From assembly GCA_014377305.1 (NCBI GenBank), contig JACMPW010000003.1, forward strand, positions 62,001 through 126,000: 64,000 bases of DNA, in the 5' to 3' direction. The notes below the pieces were generated by a model. That model saw only the letters and a program-made list of their open reading frames with translations. It had not been told where the DNA came from and did no database searches. The DNA is from Candidatus Altimarinota bacterium. Lineage in GTDB: Bacteria > Patescibacteriota > Gracilibacteria > BD1-5 > UBA2023. Shown piece after piece: positions 21,985 to 32,295 of the stretch (position 1 is the first letter of the stretch; the number at the start of each line of letters is the position of its first letter). A program made the translations under genes and the position numbers.

Positions 21985-22620
21985 ATGTCTATATCTCTGA
22001 TTGAATCAGCTCGTATCTATACCCAGGATCTCCTACAGGTATGTGCTGCATATCCCTATCATAATCCAGCCCATAGTACCGGAGTACTCGACCGAGCCAC
22101 ATATATCGCCCTGGCTGAGGATATTGGTAATGAGGATCTCGAGGATCTCCAACTCGCCTGTCTCTTTCATGATACTGGCTTCTCAGAGCAATATGAGAAA
22201 AATGAACATATCGGAGCTCGTATAGCTCGCAAGTGGCTCGAGGAAGCAGGTCATCACAAGGATCGCATCGCCAAAATCGAGAAGATTATCATGGCAACCG
22301 TCCTCTTCTCTACTCCTCGGACTCACCTCGAAAATATCATCCAAGATGCTGATCTGGATAATATCGGGACCAAGTCAGAGTTCATCTACTCGCAACGCTA
22401 TCTCGCGGAGATCCGTACTGTGGGTGGTAAGGATATATCAGAGTGTGCCTATTGGCAGTTCGTCTACAAGCTCCTGACGAAGTACAAGTTCCATACGGAA
22501 ACAGCCAAATCAGAACGACATGAGCAACAGATCCGTGATGTCGAACATATGGAGAAGTACCTCATGATGATCGGCTGCGAGATCCCACATGTTGAGTCCG
22601 ATACGATGCACGAAGTATAA
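21985..22620 (+). CDS. HD-domain phosphohydrolase
   Basis: 211 residues. YHNPAHSTGV supplies the first metal His (~26), CLFHDTGF the HD pair (~61), and ENIIQDADLDNIG the last Asp (~124), so the H...HD...D set of the HD superfamily is complete. Such enzymes hydrolyse nucleotides or cyclic nucleotides; the substrate cannot be inferred. The gene stands alone, divergent from secD, and uses no TGA codon. It ends at a strong hairpin shared with the convergent gene. Confidence 0.88.
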   Translation: MSISLIESARIYTQDLLQVCAAYPYHNPAHSTGVLDRATYIALAEDIGNEDLEDLQLACLFHDTGFSEQYEKNEHIGARIARKWLEEAGHHKDRIAKIEKIIMATVLFSTPRTHLENIIQDADLDNIGTKSEFIYSQRYLAEIRTVGGKDISECAYWQFVYKLLTKYKFHTETAKSERHEQQIRDVEHMEKYLMMIGCEIPHVESDTMHEV

Positions 22621-22652
22621 AAAACTCCTCCTGAATACTCAGGAGGAGTTTT
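22621..22652. terminator. Bidirectional terminator
   Basis: Perfect 14-bp stem with loop ATAC directly after the HD gene stop. T-runs on both strands; the convergent gene ends at 22672. Confidence 0.9.
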
Positions 22653-22671
22653 TTGAGTTTTTAGTTTTATA

Positions 22672-23073
22672 CTACGCAGCAATCTTGAAGGATTTTTCAT
22701 TGCTCGCAATAGGAGTGATATGCGTTCTTTCTTTAGAAAATTGTATCTCTTGGACTATTTTCTTTACGAATTCTCTCACTATTTTTATTTCTTCTCCATA
22801 GAGAGACCACTTTCATGCCTCTTTCACTATATAGGCTCACTGGAGGATATCCCGCATAGAAAAATCTGGTTTTTTTCATCATAGAGCGACTGAGGTGACT
22901 GATGCCTTTTGTAGTATTGTATCTATATTTGCTCTGATGACAGCTATTTTGGATATCGCAATAGCCTGTGACTGTCTATCCTGTCATTCTCAGGCTATGA
23001 GTGAAACCATAGGTCATATCAAGAGTTGCTTTTCTGCTACTGTATCTCACCAAACGAGGTCTGATTGCTTCAT
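22672..23073 (-). CDS. Hypothetical protein, 133 aa
   Basis: Open only with TGA as Gly (about eight such codons, including a tandem pair). It starts MKQSDLVWGDTVAEKQLLIG and ends KSFKIAA. The central and C-terminal parts look alpha-helical and charged (QAIAISKIAVIRANID; EIKIVREFVKKIVQEI), which suggests a small helical-bundle protein. No family recognised. It is divergent from groES and convergent with the HD gene. Confidence 0.75.
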
Positions 23074-23182
23074 AGTAGAAAAAGGATAGAAAGTATCGAA
23101 CAAACTTATTGTACAGGATTATCCTAGAATACAACACTTTTTCGAAAAATTCACAAGATCTCAAAATCTGAAAATCCTTGTT

Positions 23183-23210
23183 TTGACTTTTACAGAGGTT
23201 TTCGTACACT
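23183..23210 (+). promoter_or_regulatory. Probable groES promoter
   Basis: TTGACT (23183-23188), 16-bp spacer, TACACT (23205-23210), about 45 nt before the groES ATG. No CIRCE inverted repeat is visible, although hrcA is present at 37 kb. Confidence 0.55.
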
Positions 23211-23254
23211 GATGGTGGATTTTTGGTATATTTTTATTTCTAACCCTCATCTCT

Positions 23255-23566
23255 ATGATCACTCACGACATGATCGATCGGATCACTCCCCTCTCCGATC
23301 GAGTCCTCCTCAGACCGATCGATGCAGACAAAGTCACCGCATCAGGTATTATCATACCTGACTCGGCGAACAAGGAGCGACCTTCACTCTATGAGGTCAT
23401 CAGCGTATGACCAGGCAAACTCGATAAAAACTGAGTACTTCAAAAAATCGACCTCCAAAAAGGAGATCGAGTAATATCAGGACAATATTCTTGAGATGAT
23501 GTGAAGGTCGGAGATACTACATACAAGCTCGTCTGAGCTGAGTATATACTAGCAAAGATTAACTAA
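23255..23566 (+). CDS. groES: Co-chaperonin GroES
   Basis: 103 residues. [15 protein letters not shown] at the N-terminus, the mobile loop [14 protein letters not shown], and the Y-E-V-I-S-V-G-P-G-K segment are GroES hallmarks. It caps the GroEL ring. Four Gly are TGA, including the one in VGPGK, so the frame is interrupted in the standard code. ATG 23255 is used; an internal ATG at 23270 would also give a good N-terminus. It is followed by a small membrane protein gene and groEL. Confidence 0.95.
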
Positions 23567-23585
23567 TATTAATAAAACATAAAAT

Positions 23586-23786
23586 ATGGAATCAATCCTC
23601 TTGCTATTTATAGCACTCATCCTTGCAATAATAGCATTCTTAATTAAGAAAGTTAATGAAAACTTAAGTAAATTTCATAATGAAATTTGACAGAGTCATT
23701 ATAACATAAACGAGCAAATTAAATGATTATGGCGAGTAATAAAATACTACGATCTAAAGGCCAAAGAGGAAAAAAAAGAAATTTAG
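23586..23786 (+). CDS. Small single-span membrane protein between groES and groEL
   Basis: 66 residues, with two TGA-Gly and a TAG stop. The N-terminus MESILLLFIALILAIIAFLI is a clear membrane segment; the rest is a Lys/Glu-rich, helical tail. It sits 19 nt after groES and 43 nt before groEL, which is unusual because those genes are normally adjacent. No family recognised. The length and overall clean reading frame under code 25 support a real gene. Confidence 0.7.
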
Positions 23787-23829
23787 ATTTTTAAAAATCC
23801 CAAATATTTATATAACAATTTAAAGTAAC

Positions 23830-25458
23830 ATGTCAAAACAAATTCACTTCGGAGACGAGGCTCGCCTCCAGATGTTCATAGGTATGGAGAAGGTTGCTAA
23901 GGTAGTATCGGCTACTATAGGACCCAAATGACGAAATGTCATCTTCTCCAAATGATATGGTGCGCCACAGGTGACCAACGACGGTGTCACGATCGCTCGT
24001 GAGATCGAGCTCGCCGATCCGATCGAGAACATGGGAGCCGAGCTCATCAAAGAGGCTGCGAGTAGAACGAACGATGCAGCGGGTGACGGGACCTCGACGG
24101 CGACACTCCTCACCTATGCGATGGTGAAGGAAGGACTGCGTGAGATCCGCTCTGGTATCAATGCTATAGAGCTGAAGAACGGTATGAAAAAAGCAGGATC
24201 TCTCGTCATAGCTGAACTCGCAAAGATGTCTACTCCTCTCAATACCCAAGAAGAGATCGAGCAAGTCGCGACAATATCTGCACAAGATGTCGAAGTGGGC
24301 AAGATAATTGCAGACGCAATGGAAAAAGTGGGTAAGGACGGAGTGATCACTGTGGAAGAGGGCAGGACTTTTGGCCTAGAAGTCGAAGTGACTGAGGGTA
24401 TGCAGTTCGATAATGGGTATATCTCGCCATACATGATCACCGACGGTGAGAAGATGGAAGCTCGCATCACTGACGCTCATATCCTCATAACGGATAAGAA
24501 GATATCGAGTCTGAAGGATATCCTCGGAGTCCTCGAGTCACTCGCGAGTAGTGGATCTCGCGAACTCGTCATCATCGCGGACGATATCGATGGTGAGGCT
24601 CTCACGGGTATTATATTGAACAAGCTGAAGGGCGTTCTGACTGTCCTCGGGATCAAGGCTCCAGGATTCGGTGATAAGAAGAGAGAGATGCTCCGAGATC
24701 TCGCGATCCTCACGGGTGCAACACTCATCACGGATCAGACTGGGTACAAGCTGGAGAATGCGCATGTCGAGCATCTTGGTCGATCAGGGGCAGTCATAGC
24801 AACCAAGGACTCGACGACGATCATCTCAGGAAGTGGAGACTCACACCTCATCGAGGCGAGAGTACGAGAGCTCGGAGCTGAGCTCGATGCATCGAAGTCT
24901 AACTACGATAGAGAAAAACTCGCCGAACGCATCGCGAAGCTCGCAGGTGGGATAGCCGTGATCAAGGTGGGAGCTGCATCAGAGGTCGAGATGCGAGAGA
25001 AAAAACTCAGAATCGAGGATGCTCTTAATGCCACCAAGGCGGCTGTAGACGAAGGAATCGTTGCTGGTGGTTGAGTGGCTCTCCTCAAAGCTGGACGAGT
25101 CCTCGAGACGGCAGAATTCACGAGAGAAGAGAAAGTCGGAGCCGATATCGTGATGCGAGCACTCTCCTACCCCGTCCGTCAGATCGCTGACAATGCTGGC
25201 AAGGAATGAGCAGTTATCGCATCAGAAGTGATCAGAAATCCAGACCCACACTATGGATATGATGCGGCTCGTGACGAGTACAAGGATCTCGTACGAGCTG
25301 GTATCATAGATCCAACCAAGGTGGCCCGCTCTGCTCTCGAAAACGCGATCTCTATCGCGGGTATGTTCCTCACGACTGAGGCGCTCATCGTCGATACTCC
25401 AGGGGAGAAAAAAGAACCAGTGATACCTCCAGGTGGAGGAATGGGTGGAATGTACTAG
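23830..25458 (+). CDS. groEL: Chaperonin GroEL
   Basis: 542 residues, full length. ATP-binding TIGPKGRNVIF and [11 protein letters not shown], equatorial VEEGIVAGG-like [14 protein letters not shown], and the C-terminal GGGMGGMY tail are present. GroEL folds proteins with GroES. Four conserved Gly are TGA: in GPKG, SKGYG, AGGG and KEGA. This gene is the clearest evidence that TGA means Gly here because GroEL conservation fixes each site. It is followed by a terminator. Confidence 0.98.
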
Positions 25459-25474
25459 GGCTAATAAAAAAATA

Positions 25475-25499
25475 CATCCGACGAGTCGGATGCATTTTT
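25475..25499. terminator. groEL terminator (bidirectional)
   Basis: CATCCGAC/GTCGGATG stem with a very small loop and T-runs on each side, between groEL and the convergent gene at 25509. Confidence 0.85.
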
Positions 25500-25508
25500 T
25501 TATTTATG

Positions 25509-25907
25509 TTACTTTTTCCCATTCTCGATGATGCGTCTACGGATCTCTTCTTTCATCTCTTCACTATGAGCGGATTGTTGCAGGAGTGTGAGGAAATCAT
25601 CCTTGAGAAACACCTGGAGTTCAGCATCCTCAATGATCTCGACCGTCGCATTGCGGAGATCATCAGTGATGAGAGCAATCTCTCCGAAGAATCCACCTGC
25701 CTCCAGTGTAGCGAGTTCTTTTTTTCATTGGAATACGCGTACTTTGCCTGAATTAATATAGTAGGCACATCCATTTGATGCCTCGCCTTGTTTGATGATC
25801 GTCTCTCAGGCCTTGTGATACTGCGTCTGACTCATCAGGAGGAAGAATGCAATCACCTCCTTGGAGAATCCGTCGAATATGTAGAGATTTTCGATAGTAT
25901 TGGACAT
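25509..25907 (-). CDS. Cyclic-nucleotide-binding-domain protein
   Basis: 132 residues, essentially one cNMP-binding fold: GETIIKQGEASNGCAYYINS and the phosphate-binding cassette FFGEIALITDDLRNATV, then a C-terminal helix. There is no helix-turn-helix or enzymatic domain, so it is a stand-alone sensor or a regulatory subunit. The Arg of the cassette that binds the cyclic phosphate is present. Two Gly are TGA. It starts 58 nt downstream of the clpC end on the same strand and could be in one transcript with it. Confidence 0.88.
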
Positions 25908-25965
25908 AGTTTCTATTTAGATATAGAGTCAGTGTAGCATATATCAGGTAAAAATACAAATATAT

Positions 25966-28557
25966 CTATTTCCAGGTAAATGTGAGCTCATCTCAGGCAG
26001 CAGACAGTACCAGATTTTGTTTCTTTTTACCTGTAGCAATCATCATATCTGCGATAGCATCCTCGACCTTATCTTGGATATATCGTCTGACGGGACGAGC
26101 TCCATACTCTGGATTGTAGGTTGATTTGAGGATGAGATTCACCGCTTTGGTATCATAGCTCGCTACAATAGATAGAGTTGCGAGACGCTCTAAGAGATCA
26201 TCGAGCTGGAGTGTGACGATATTTTTGAGTACTTTTTTGTCGAGCGGATTGAACACGATTGTCTTGTCGATACGGTTGAGGAACTCAGGAGAAAAATAAT
26301 CAGGAAGCTGTTTGAGGACTTTATCTCGGATGACTGAGTAGTCAGCAATAATTTTTTCTTCCTCTTTTTCTCCTGTTGAAAATCCGATCTGTGATGCCTT
26401 CTCATTGAATTCATCTGATCCGATATTGGAGGTCATGATGATAATCGTATTCTTGAAGTTGACAGTTCGACCCTTGCCATCTGTGACAACACCATCTTCG
26501 AGGATCTGGAGGAGGAGATTATAGACATCGCTATTTCCCTTCTCTATCTCATCGAGGAGTACGATCGAGTACGGCTTGCGACGCACCTTCTCAGTGAGCA
26601 TACCACCCTCCTCATAGCCAACATATCCAGCAGTCGTACCGATGAGCTTGGATGCAGATGACTTGTCCTGGAACTCACTCATATCGATCTTGACGAGAGC
26701 CTTGGGATCAGCGAAGAACTCCTCAGCAAGGACTCGTACGAGTTCAGTTTTCCCAACTCCAGTCGGCCCGAGGAAGAGAAATGATCCAATAGGACGATTC
26801 GGATTGGATATACCTACTCCTGAACGCTTGAGTGAACTCGTGATAGCAGAGATAGCGTCAGACTGGCCGAGAATTCTCTTTTTGAGGAGGAGATCGAGTC
26901 ATCTGAGACGAGACATATCTTCTTTTTCGAGATTTTTGAGTGGAACACCGCTGATCTGATGGATAACTCTCTGGATATCTGATCCAGTGATATGGAGGCG
27001 ATCCTTGCGTGGGATGGTTCGTTTTTTCTTTTTTTCCTCGACTTGCAGTGTGATAGATTCGATCATTTTTCTCTTGGCAAGAGCCTTTTGGTATTGTTGT
27101 GAGATGAGGAGATCTTCCATTTCTTTTTGTACTATCTGCATTTTTCCCTTGAGCTCGGTGACCTCTGAGGTGTCGAAGTTGTAGGTCATACTCTTGGTAC
27201 TACATGCCTCATCGATGAGATCGATTGCCTTGTCTGGGAGGAATCGGTCGGTAATATAGCGAGTTGAGAGTTCGACTGCATCTAATATAGCATCATCATC
27301 GATGATGAGATTGTGGAACTCTTCGAAACTCGAACGAAGCCCTGTGATGATGAGATTTGCTACTTCTTTGGTGGGTTCTGCAACATCAATCTTCTGGAAA
27401 CGACGCTCAAGAGCAGAGTCCTTTTCGATATATTTCTGATACTCCGTGAGTGTTGTAGCACCGATGAGTGATATCTTGCCACGAGCCATAGCAGGCTTGA
27501 GGATATTGGCTGCATCGAGCGATCCCTCTCCAGAGCCAGCTCCGATGATTGTATGGATCTCATCGATGAATATGATGACCTCATTTTCGAGCTTGGATGC
27601 CTCGTCGATAACGAGCTTGATCCGCTGTTCGAACTCACCTCGATACTTGGTTCCTGCGACCATCTGAGACAAATTGAGTGAGATGATCCGCTTGTTCTGC
27701 ATAGCAAATGGCACTGTCCCCTCGACGATACGACGAGCGAGTCACTCTACCACTGCAGTCTTACCGACTCCTGGATCTCCGACAAGACAGGGATTATTTT
27801 TGGTCTTGCGATTGAGGATCGAGATCAGACGATCGATCTCAGCATCACGACCGAATATGGGATCGATCTTCTTGTTGCGGGCCTCGAGTGTGAGATCAAC
27901 ACCAAAAAAATCAAGTGCCGGCGTCGTAGAGTCTTTTTTATCTTGAGGAATATTCTGGTCGAATGGGGCTCATTTTTTCGGTTCTTCTTTTCATTTTCAT
28001 TTTTCTTTTCATTTCTTGTCATCATTGGCACCACCGAATGTATCCTCTATGAGATGTACGAGATCATCAATCGTCTCAAACATACCTCCAGTACTCGCTC
28101 CACCCGCTCACGCTATGAGTGTATTGATCTCGACGAGTTCGATATCGAACGCCTTGGGATCGATCCCGATGAAGTCGAGAATCTGGATGAACCAATTATC
28201 CGTCTCAGAGTGGAGGAGTGCTAGGAGATAATCCTCGAGACCAGCTTGGCCCTTGCCGAACTTGGCTGCTGTTCGCATAGAGTCGATGATGACCGCCTTG
28301 AGTCGAGGAGATATACCAGCATAGTCACCACCACGATTACCACCCTCGAGTTGGAACGGAGGACGAGAGAATAGGTCGATGAGTATAGCATCATTGATCC
28401 CAAAGCTACCGAAGAGATCATAGATATTGCCATCCGTGACCTTGGCCATCTGGATGAGGATATCCTCTGGGAGGATTTCTCGATAGCCAAATTGCTTGGC
28501 TCGTCATTCGGCGGCGAGCATGATATCGCGATATTGTGTAGTGAATTGGTTGAGCAT
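25966..28557 (-). CDS. clpC: ClpC-type AAA+ unfoldase
   Basis: 863 residues. N-terminal double Clp repeat (about 1-150), a Lys/Glu-rich linker with several TGA-Gly, first AAA+ module with Walker [14 protein letters not shown] (~260) and [13 protein letters not shown], a middle coiled-coil segment (~450-540), second module with Walker [12 protein letters not shown] (~597) and [12 protein letters not shown], and a C-terminal D2-small domain. ClpC feeds substrates to ClpP. ClpP is not in the window. The C-terminus ends in TWK after a TGA-Gly. ATG 28557. Confidence 0.94.
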
Positions 28558-28850
28558 GAGGTATTGATGGTAAACTTTGTGTGAAGATTATAGAGAAAAC
28601 AGAGAAAAATCAACTCTATCTATTCCCGTATTGTAGCAGGAGTTGAATGAAATGGAAACAATTTTTCCTTGCGAAATATATGAAATAATGAGAGAGTATA
28701 ATTTACTTTTGAGATGAGATGATTACACTGATATATGAAAATCATAATTCTTCCTTTTATTTTAAAATCTTAAGTACTCGAGATCTACCCAACAACATAA
28801 GTAGATCCTATATACTTCAGGATGATAAGACAAAATAACTATTCATTTGT
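28558..28850. other. Intergenic region between divergent clpC and response regulator
   Basis: About 290 bp, AT-rich, no ORF I can support. It should hold the clpC promoter (minus strand) and that of the regulator; a TATACT at 28811-28816 is a possible -10 for the latter. No clear operator seen. Confidence 0.5.
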
Positions 28851-29525
28851 ATGCAAAAAATACTCCTCATAGAAGATGATACTGGTATCATAACTCCTCT
28901 AAGAATATACATCGAACAGTCTGGATACTCTATCATAGTATGTCAAGATGGTAATCTCGCACTCGATATATTCACGACCGAGAAACCAACTCTCATAATA
29001 CTCGATATCAATCTCCCTGGCAAAAATGGAATCGAAATCTGTGAAGCGATCAGAGCTATATCAGAAACACCGATAATCATACTTTCCGCTCGCGAGAGTG
29101 AAGATGACAAAGTGATGCTCCTCGGACTCGGTGCAGATGACTATGTATCGAAACCATTTTCCCCCCGAGAACTCATGGCTCGTATCGCAACCATCATCAA
29201 GCGGATCGAAAGTCGCAAAAAACTAAAAACCAACAAAACACTCACTCTCGGAAATATCTCTATCGACGCCAAAAACTTTGTCGTGACAGTCGGAGGCGAT
29301 GAAATCAAACTCACCAAAACAGAATTTGCTATACTCGAATACTTCGCAAAAAATACAGATAGTGTCATCAAGCGAGAGTCTCTTATGAAGGATATCATCG
29401 GATATGAGAACTATCTCTATGACAGGACGATCGATACTCATGTGAAAAATCTCAGGAAAAAAATCGGAGAAAGTATAGAAATCGAGACGATCCGTGGTAT
29501 CGGATATAGGACTCATATTGTATAA
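28851..29525 (+). CDS. OmpR/PhoB-family response regulator
   Basis: 224 residues. Receiver domain: acidic pair EDD near 8-10, phospho-acceptor Asp in LIILDINLPG (~52), Ser/Thr and Lys in IILSARES and VSKPFSP. C-terminal winged helix with KLTKTEFAILEYF and DRTIDTHVKNLRKKIG. No sensor kinase gene is next to it, so it is an orphan in this window. The gene has no TGA. Targets cannot be inferred. Confidence 0.93.
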   Translation: MQKILLIEDDTGIITPLRIYIEQSGYSIIVCQDGNLALDIFTTEKPTLIILDINLPGKNGIEICEAIRAISETPIIILSARESEDDKVMLLGLGADDYVSKPFSPRELMARIATIIKRIESRKKLKTNKTLTLGNISIDAKNFVVTVGGDEIKLTKTEFAILEYFAKNTDSVIKRESLMKDIIGYENYLYDRTIDTHVKNLRKKIGESIEIETIRGIGYRTHIV

Positions 29526-29646
29526 TAAATCAATTATGGTTACATAATTGTACTATTTTATAGGATTTGTGACTTCGAGTTGCGAATCCTCTTTGTTTCT
29601 ATAGAATACAAATACTTTTTTGGTATCTTTATTTTGAATTCGTACT

Positions 29647-30903
29647 ATGCTATCTCTCCACTGACCTCAATACCTCTCTGGTAGCGTAGATATCTCAGGC
29701 TCCAAAAACGCCGCCCTCCCACTCATCGCCTGTGGCCTCTTTTTTGAAGAATTTACTCTCCATAATGTCCCTCGTATTGGTGATGTTTTGACATTTCTCG
29801 AAATTATCAAGTCTCTAGGCGTAGTAGTCACATTTGTATGAAGTACTCTCACACTCGATACAAGAGCCATGAGCATGGAGCATCTCAATACTGATCTCGT
29901 AAAAAAAATAAGAGTCGGTATATTTCTATTTCCAGCCCTACTCAAGCGATTCCGTACCCTAGAGATACCCTATCCTGGAGGATGTAATATCGGCAAGCGA
30001 CCGATCGATGAACATATTCGTGGATTCGAGGCATTCGGCTATGTGAATGAATGAACTGGTGAGATGTTGCATTTTTCGGGCAATTATAGTACTACTAATG
30101 TATGTATATCAGCAGGATTCGCTGTGACTGCTACTGAAAATATTCTCATGATAGGAGCGTTCCGCTCGGGTCGTACCACTATAGAACTCGCAGCAATGGA
30201 ACCACATGTGATGAATATGATAGAGTTCCTCAGATCTCTCGGTATCACTATATCCGTATCACACGATCATACGATCACAGTAGACGGTATCAAGCATGCA
30301 CCAGAACAAGCAGAGGCAACAGTGATACATGACTATATCGAGAGTGGTACATTCATCATACTCGCAGCACTGACGGCTCGAGATCATATCGTGATCCATC
30401 ATGCGAGGATCCGTGATCTCAGATTCTTCATAGCGAAGTGCCGAGAGGCATGAGTCAAGCTCGATCTCGATGAATCCAATGATACTATCACAGTATATAA
30501 TTCTCGAGATTCACTCAAGTCTCTACACTTCCAAACCAATATCTATCCAGGATTCCCGACAGATCTCCAGTCCCCTTTTTCACTCCTCCTCACCCAAGCA
30601 GAGTGAGTATCACGGGTACATGAGGTACTATTTGAGTGACGACTCAACTGGTTGGTCGAGATCGAGAAAATGAAGGGGCATATTGCTATCATGAATCCGC
30701 ATGAGGCTCTCATATTCGGACATACTCCCCTCAAGTGAGCTATGGTGTCATCATGGGATCTGAGGGCCTGAGTAACGATGATCCTCGCTGGGATGATCGC
30801 AAGCTGAGAGACCATGATAACTAATGTAGAATATATCGAACGAGGATATGAGGATATCATCGGGAAAATCGCGAAGCTCGGTGGAAAAATAGAAACTGTA
30901 TAA
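29647..30903 (+). CDS. murA: UDP-N-acetylglucosamine 1-carboxyvinyltransferase
   Basis: 418 residues. ISGSKNAALPLIACG near the N-terminus, the catalytic loop PGGCNIGKRPIDEH with its Cys (the residue fosfomycin attacks), and YPGFPTDLQSP in the second half are MurA signatures. First committed step of peptidoglycan synthesis. ATG 29647 gives a family-like N-terminus (YLSGSVDISGSKN). About ten Gly are TGA, many in the last third. Followed 9 nt later by a tiny gene on the same strand. Confidence 0.95.
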
Positions 30904-30912
30904 AAACTATTT

Positions 30913-31104
30913 ATGTGATATTGAGACCACCTACCGTCTGGTGGGCAACATAACAAAAAACCACTCACGAGGTGACAGATCAAAAAACTCCAACAAGCAT
31001 ATGCGACTGCTGGAGAAATATCCGAATCCGTGAAGAATATCGAAGAGAAAGAACAAGAAACTACACAGAGAGAAGTGCAGGATGTATTGAATATGATATT
31101 CTAA
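30913..31104 (+). CDS. Small hypothetical protein, 63 aa
   Basis: Starts M-G-Y-G with two TGA codons at once, has a third near residue 21, and ends TAA. The second half is strongly charged and helical (SESVKNIEEKEQETTQREVQ). No family recognised. It follows murA by 9 nt and stops 1 nt before the convergent acyltransferase end, which supports a packed real gene, but the evidence is modest. Confidence 0.5.
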
Positions 31105-31105
31105 T

Positions 31106-32203
31106 TTATTTCCTGATATTCTCTATCCATCTCACACTAGCCCATGCCACTAGGAGTGATAAGGCTATAGTAGCCATACTGAATATACTCCAGTCAGTGA
31201 ATGAAGTATATACTTGATGAAATATGGTCATGAGGAGTATACTAATAATGAGTCCATGCCAGAGGTAGAGGCTATAGGAGATACCCGCAATCCAAGTGAA
31301 GAATCGATTATCTATCCAGATGCCACAAAATCTCGAATAAATGAGAGCGTATATAGCGATCGCCCAGAGTCCTGGAATGATTGGAAATCTATATGGACTC
31401 ATCGGATAAGAATACGCGAGATCTGGAGCTCATCTGATGATCCAGAGGTATGAGAATATAGATACTATTGAGGTAACAAAAATAACATCCCAAATAATAT
31501 GTTTCGTCATATTACGATATCCGGTGATGAGTCCACCGATGACAATCCCCATGATCGAGTAAAGTGCGAATATGAACGGACTATAGTGAGGAAACCAGAC
31601 ACTGAGTATCCCATCTCATGGTATCCATGGGAGCGATACCCATATTCAGTGAAGTGAGAGAAATATACAAATATAAGCAATTATTGAACTATATATGTAT
31701 TTTTTTTGTATATGAGCTAATCCGATCATCATAGCAACCGTGAATACATATCCCATCATATCATATCCGATAAACCAGAGTGGTCAGTTGACAGATGTCG
31801 GGAAAAATATAGTCGGTGATACCCAATTGAGAAAAGTGAAGCCAGATAAAAGTTGAGGTAGACTACTCAAACTAAAACCTGATATGTATATGCCCCAGAC
31901 GAATGAAGCAGTCAGTACTACATAATATGCAGGAGCAATACGCCACCACCTATCTATGATGACTTTGCGAATATCAGGTTTCTTTTCGTCATGGAGGATA
32001 TATCCCCAATATCCTAGGGAACGCAAGAGTCCTGTGAGGATAAAAAAAACTGCAACTACCACTGGCAACATATTAAAAAACTCATAGAGAGCCCAATCCC
32101 AGTCTGCGAGACCCTGTATTGGTCTGATCTGTTGGAGATGATACAATACGATGATGAGTGCGATGATACCACGCAGTCCTGAGATACCATTGAGTTTTTG
32201 CAT
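31106..32203 (-). CDS. Acyltransferase-3 family membrane protein
   Basis: 365 residues, about ten membrane segments. The start MQKLNGISGLRGIIALIIVL followed by LYHL matches the RG...H motif of OafA/NodX-type acyltransferases, and ISYSLYLWHG with W-H near the end is a family hallmark. These enzymes O-acetylate or succinylate surface polysaccharides. It stands alone, divergent from the helicase gene. Three or more TGA-Gly. Confidence 0.9.
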
Positions 32204-32295
32204 ATCTGGATTGTATAGAGCGACTCATTTTTTGCAACTCTAGCTCGACTTATTCAGGGTTTTCTATAGAATTCAGGAGAATATAATATTCTACT

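Noticed and set aside
23074-23254. CIRCE operator for HrcA upstream of groES
   Set aside because: No TTAGCACTC-N9-GAGTGCTAA-like inverted repeat was found; only a sigma70-type promoter.
24114-25121. Several antisense ORFs of 70-120 codons in groEL
   Set aside because: Low-complexity Ser/Arg-rich translations typical of reverse frames of GC-rich coding sequence; groEL accounts for the region.
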